Below, one piece after another: positions 60,015 to 64,000 of a stretch of 64,000 nucleotides of DNA. The DNA is taken from positions 35,568,668-35,632,667 of the forward strand of contig CP141145.1 of assembly GCA_035235625.1 (NCBI GenBank), read 5' to 3'. The notes beneath the pieces are model-generated. The model ran no database searches, had not been told where the DNA came from, and saw nothing but the letters and a program-made list of their open reading frames with translations. The position numbers and the translations under genes were made by a program. How positions within the stretch are numbered: the stretch's first letter is position 1; each line of letters begins with the position of its first letter. The stretch comes from Saururus chinensis (taxonomy: Eukaryota > Streptophyta > Magnoliopsida > Piperales > Saururaceae).

Positions 60015-63000
60015 ATGGTACAGTGTTCTGATTTTGAAAATCATTGGTGATCAAATTTGTTTCTATTTCGTGTTCAGTGGTTCATCTATCTTGCGAGGCA
60101 AGATTTGGGATCCTCTATCAAGCTGGATGAATAGTTTGTCCGAGAAAAATGACATCTGGTCAAATTGAGTTATAATTGTAATTGCATATTGCTATATGTT
60201 TCTTCAGTTGTTTGGTATCTTTTTTTGGTCGATTCGTTGATGCTGGTCATGTAGCTCCAGATCTAGTAGTTATTAGATGTCTGTGATTGTTTTCTCTGTA
60301 AGTGTCGAACTCGGTATCAAGGCTTTAGTCTTGGTCTGCATCTTTCTTTGGAGCTTATAGATGCAACAAAACGAGGACCCACCTAGATAATGTGTTAAGT
60401 TCACATGATTTTTGCTAAGCAGTTGTCTACATCCTTTAAAGACCACAATTCTGGAGAAATTTGTTATTTGTAAGATATTATACGTTGTAAATATAACAGA
60501 TGGCTTGCTCGCAATGATGTGTCCGCCAATGCAGTAATAGGAATAATCATGATATTTCATGCATTCGAGAGCTTTGCATAAATTTCTAAATGGTGTATTT
60601 TTGACCTCCCTAGAAATGTGTTGTTGATCTCTATTTTTTGTTTATTTCTGGAGCTGCCTCTTTTGAATCCTTTCTGTATTTGCTCGTATTATGTCACTTC
60701 ACGTTGTTTTTACTCAAATATGTGAAAACATTTTTTCTTATAGTTTGGCTGTAAGTCGTTAGATTGTCTGTGACTGTATTTACTGTTGTTATTGCAGGCC
60801 GCTCCAATGAATGTATTGGTGGGATCTCAAGTTTGGGTGGAGGATCCTGATATTGCATGGATTGATGGAGAAGTATTGGAGGTCAAAGGAGAAGATCTGT
60901 GTGTCAGTTGTTCTAATGGGAAGATGGTATATGTCTTGTTGTCACTGTTTATATATTGGTTTAGATTTAAAATTTTGCTAGTTTCAGCGCTCTTCCTTTT
61001 TCCTCAATGGATGCGTACTTTATGCATTTTTTTCGCTTGTCTACTTTAAACTAGGAATAATAACATGTTTGATATTATTATGGCGCCTTTCTATGTCCAG
61101 GTTGAAGCCAAAGTGTCTAATGTTTATCCCAAAGATGCTGAAGCACCACCATGCGGGGTCGATGACATGACAAAGTTGGCATATTTGCATGAACCTGGTG
61201 TTCTACAAAATTTGAGATCTAGATATGATATAAATGAAATTTATGTGAGTATTCTGGTTAATCTCATTAAGTGATGGCATTAGATTTTAATCGCTTATTC
61301 ACACATCAAATTTAGGAGATGTCTGAAATTTAAATGGGAATAAAATCTTGAAGGACATGGCACACCTTCTTGACAATATCCCGTTTGTGAAACTATTAAA
61401 TTTTGATTGGATGACTCTTGCTTTAGTCTCTGGTCTTGCAGAAAGGTCTGCACGCTGATGCAGAGGTGATCTGATGTGCCTTAATGGTAGTCAGTATGCT
61501 ATGGTTTTGGGCCATTCATGTATTTTTATATGAGTACCAATCTGTCAGTATTCATGTATGCATGTAATTTGAAAGAAGTGAAGTGTATGTACATGCAAAG
61601 TCTTATAAAAACCCTGGGGAAATTGCTTGACATTTAAACGCATTTGGCATTGCTCGTTGGCAGCTCAAACTGCAAGTGCTAACATGGCGATTATGCTAAG
61701 AAGTGGCTTACAGGCTTTTAGAGTGCTTCCTTTACAAGCCAAAAATAGTTTTTAGAAGAAAAAAGTGTTAAGAGAATGGTATACTTTTAATATTTTGATA
61801 ATTTTCTGGCTGTTCAATCTGCAAAGGCTGCAGCAGGATTTGAAAGCTTTTCTCAAGTTGTGCAGTTTTCCTTGCTTTCTGAGTAGTCTGCATGAGTGGC
61901 CTTTGCTGAAGCCATGAGCTGCTTGTGCATTTAAGTGTTAGCATAGCTAATTGTTGTGAGGCCTGTAATTTAGAAAAGCTGTTACTGAATGGTACTAAAG
62001 GCAATCTTCATTTCCTCAATACATCTTTTCCCAACTTTATATCTGCTCTATGGATTCCCGTCTTAGCTGCTTTCTCATTAATATTGTGCATCTTCAAGTC
62101 TCGTATTGTTACTTAGTTGACACTATTGATGCGTAATGATGAGATGCAGGTATATCTATTTGTGCATGCATCCATCCATCCATCCATTTATCCATCTACC
62201 CATTTGATTTATCTATCTTTGCCTTGGTGGTTGTGATACTAATGTGGCTGAATGGTGCTTCAGACATATACCGGAAATATACTCATTGCAGTGAACCCTT
62301 TCAGAAGACTACCTCATTTATATGATATCCACATGATGGAACAATATAAAGGAGCAGCCTTTGGTGAGCTAAGCCCTCATCCATTTGCTGTTGCAGATGC
62401 AGCTTATAGGTAATATTTTGTAATCCTGTAGGAAACATCTCAAACATTATATATTTCGTAATCAATTTAAGAAAGATATGGGGCATTTTATTGATGGCAG
62501 ACTTATGATCAATGAGGGTGTGAGCCAGTCGATTCTTGTAAGTGGGGAAAGTGGAGCAGGTAAAACGGAAAGCACAAAAATGCTTATGCGTTATCTTGCT
62601 TACATGGGAGGGCGAGCAGCAGTGGAAGGACGTACAGTGGAGCAGCAAGTACTTGAGGTTTGTTGCTTGTTATGTCAAGTTGTTGCTGATTAGTCTTTTT
62701 TGAAGTTTGCAGCAATCTGTGTGGCAAGTCCAACTTCTGATCTTGTAATTCTGTTGTTTGTAGTCAAATCCTGTTCTGGAAGCATTTGGGAATGCTAAAA
62801 CTGTCAGGAATAATAATTCAAGGTGCTGTGATTCCTTCATTATTTTGTGTGAAAATATCATATTCGGGGGTTTTTATATCTGTTTTTTGGCTGAAAAAAT
62901 TTCTCATGCCTATGCAGTCGGTTCGGCAAATTTGTGGAGATTCAGTTTGACCAAAAGGGAAGAATTTCAGGAGCTGCCATCAGAACTTACTTGCTGGAAA

Positions 63001-63942
63001 GATCTCGTGTTTGTCAAGTGTCTGATCCTGAGAGAAATTATCATTGTTTCTACATGCTTTGTGCCGCACCTCCTGAGGTATGGGCAACTACGTTGCTTGA
63101 AATTTCTAACTTTTCATGAGTTTATTTCTCAATGCAATTTTTTTAATTACAAATAAATTAACTACATGTCTACATCTAAGGATTGAGTTTGTTTATAACT
63201 CATTCTTTTTTTAAAAGACAAATGAATGAAAATTTTAGTAAATTTGAAATGTACTAGGAGCCTTATATGATTGTTACATATGTCAGGATATTGAGAATTA
63301 CAAATTGGGAAATCCACGAACATTTCATTATCTAAATCAGTCAAACTGCTATGAGCTTGATAGTGTTAATGACGCGGAGGAGTACCAGGCAACTAGGAGG
63401 GCAATGGAGGTTGTTGGAATCAGTCGTGAGGAGCAGGTTCTGTCTTTGCCAAATTGCTAGAGCATTGATGCGAAATAGTACCTCTGTTCATGATTTTTTT
63501 TTTACCTTCTAGAAATTGTTTATATATATATATATATTCAATTCATGTCGTCAAATTGTCCAGGATGCAATATTTCAAGTTGTCGCTGCTATTCTTCATT
63601 TGGGGAATATTGAGTTTGTAAAGGGGAAGGAAATGGATTCTTCAGAGCCAAAAGATGAAAAATCTCGATTCCATCTTAAAACAGCAGCTGAGCTTTTCAT
63701 GTGCGCATATTTACATGCTTTATGTATCCGTTCATACTTTATATGAACTGGCAAAGTGAAAATATTTAAGATTATTTTATGAACTCTTTAATCAGGTGTG
63801 ACATAAAAGCTCTGGAAGACTCTTTGTGCAAACGCATTATTGTAACTCGGGATGAAAGCATTACAAAGAGTCTTGATCCAGAAGCCGCTGCTCTCAGTAG
63901 AGATGCTCTTGCAAAAATAGTGTATTCACGGCTATTTGATTG
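60015..63942 (+). CDS. Class XI myosin heavy chain, 5' part (continues past right edge)
   Basis: Partial gene. Exon 1 supplies only the ATG (60015-60017) before a donor. Further exons: 60798-60926, 61101-61244, 62264-62409, 62501-62657, 62764-62822, 62918-63077, 63287-63436, 63564-63700 and 63796-63942. The total is about 410 codons, and all phases agree. Class XI myosins are plant actin motors that drive organelle movement and cytoplasmic streaming. Seen in the sequence: an N-terminal SH3-like region with [19 protein letters not shown]; the P-loop GESGAGKT (residues 156-163); switch I NNNSSRFGKF (about 209-218); [18 protein letters not shown]; and [11 protein letters not shown]. Switch II, neck IQ motifs, coiled coil and globular tail are not in the window. 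The motor part seen has no stop or frameshift. Confidence 0.93.
62165..62205. repeat. (CATC)n microsatellite in a myosin intron
   Basis: About ten CATC-type tetramers with some changes, in the intron before the exon at 62264. Confidence 0.85.
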
Positions 63943-64000
63943 GTAAGATATGCTTCATCTCCAAATATACCATATTTATGTACTGAGATATATATGTTAT

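Overview
The window is nuclear plant DNA: AT-rich, gene-poor, with spliced GT-AG genes set in transposable-element remnants. Four protein-coding genes are recognisable by translation, all on the + strand. They are the 3' end of a DENN (AEX-3) domain gene (126-1603), a complete YUCCA-type flavin monooxygenase gene (15595-17390), a complete 12-exon gene for the 39-kDa/NDUFA9-like subunit of mitochondrial complex I (51153-55571), and the 5' part of a class XI myosin gene (60015 to beyond the right edge). The very GC-rich first exon of the YUCCA gene in AT-rich surroundings, plus very long LTRs of a Tekay/Del-like chromovirus, suggest a monocot, perhaps a non-grass commelinid. That is inference and not secure.

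Layout. 0-2 kb: DENN gene tail. 2-4 kb: no clear gene. 3.96-9.08 kb: a compound DNA-transposon region with terminal inverted repeats, a decayed plant-mobile-domain (PMD/MAIN) gene, a triplicated 120-bp repeat and a CT/GA foldback element. 9.16-9.38 kb: a palindromic MITE. 9.4-15.4 kb: intergenic. 15.4-17.4 kb: YUCCA. 18.6-30.8 kb: old LTR-like and AT-rich repeats, including a clean hAT MITE with target-site duplication at 20277-20741. 30.8-46.6 kb: a nest of Ty3/gypsy LTR pieces in both orientations around one minus-strand gag-pol (35943-40122) that carries three in-frame TAG codons and has lost its 5' end. 46.7-50.4 kb: long microsatellites and a hAT-type element (47114-49726, perfect 8-bp duplication) with a second CT/GA foldback element inserted in it. 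50.9-55.6 kb: complex I gene with site II promoter elements. 56.3 kb: small MITE. 58-64 kb: GC-rich leader region and myosin XI.

The genes do not form a pathway. They are independent housekeeping or developmental genes: membrane-traffic regulation, auxin synthesis, respiration and actin-based transport. I found no CRISPR array, no bacterial-type operon, no convincing tRNA or rRNA gene, and no clear new biochemical system. The least ordinary material is structural: the CT/GA foldback family shared by two loci and linked by sequence to a PMD-bearing element, the nested hAT insertions with intact target duplications, and the repeat-rich long LTRs.
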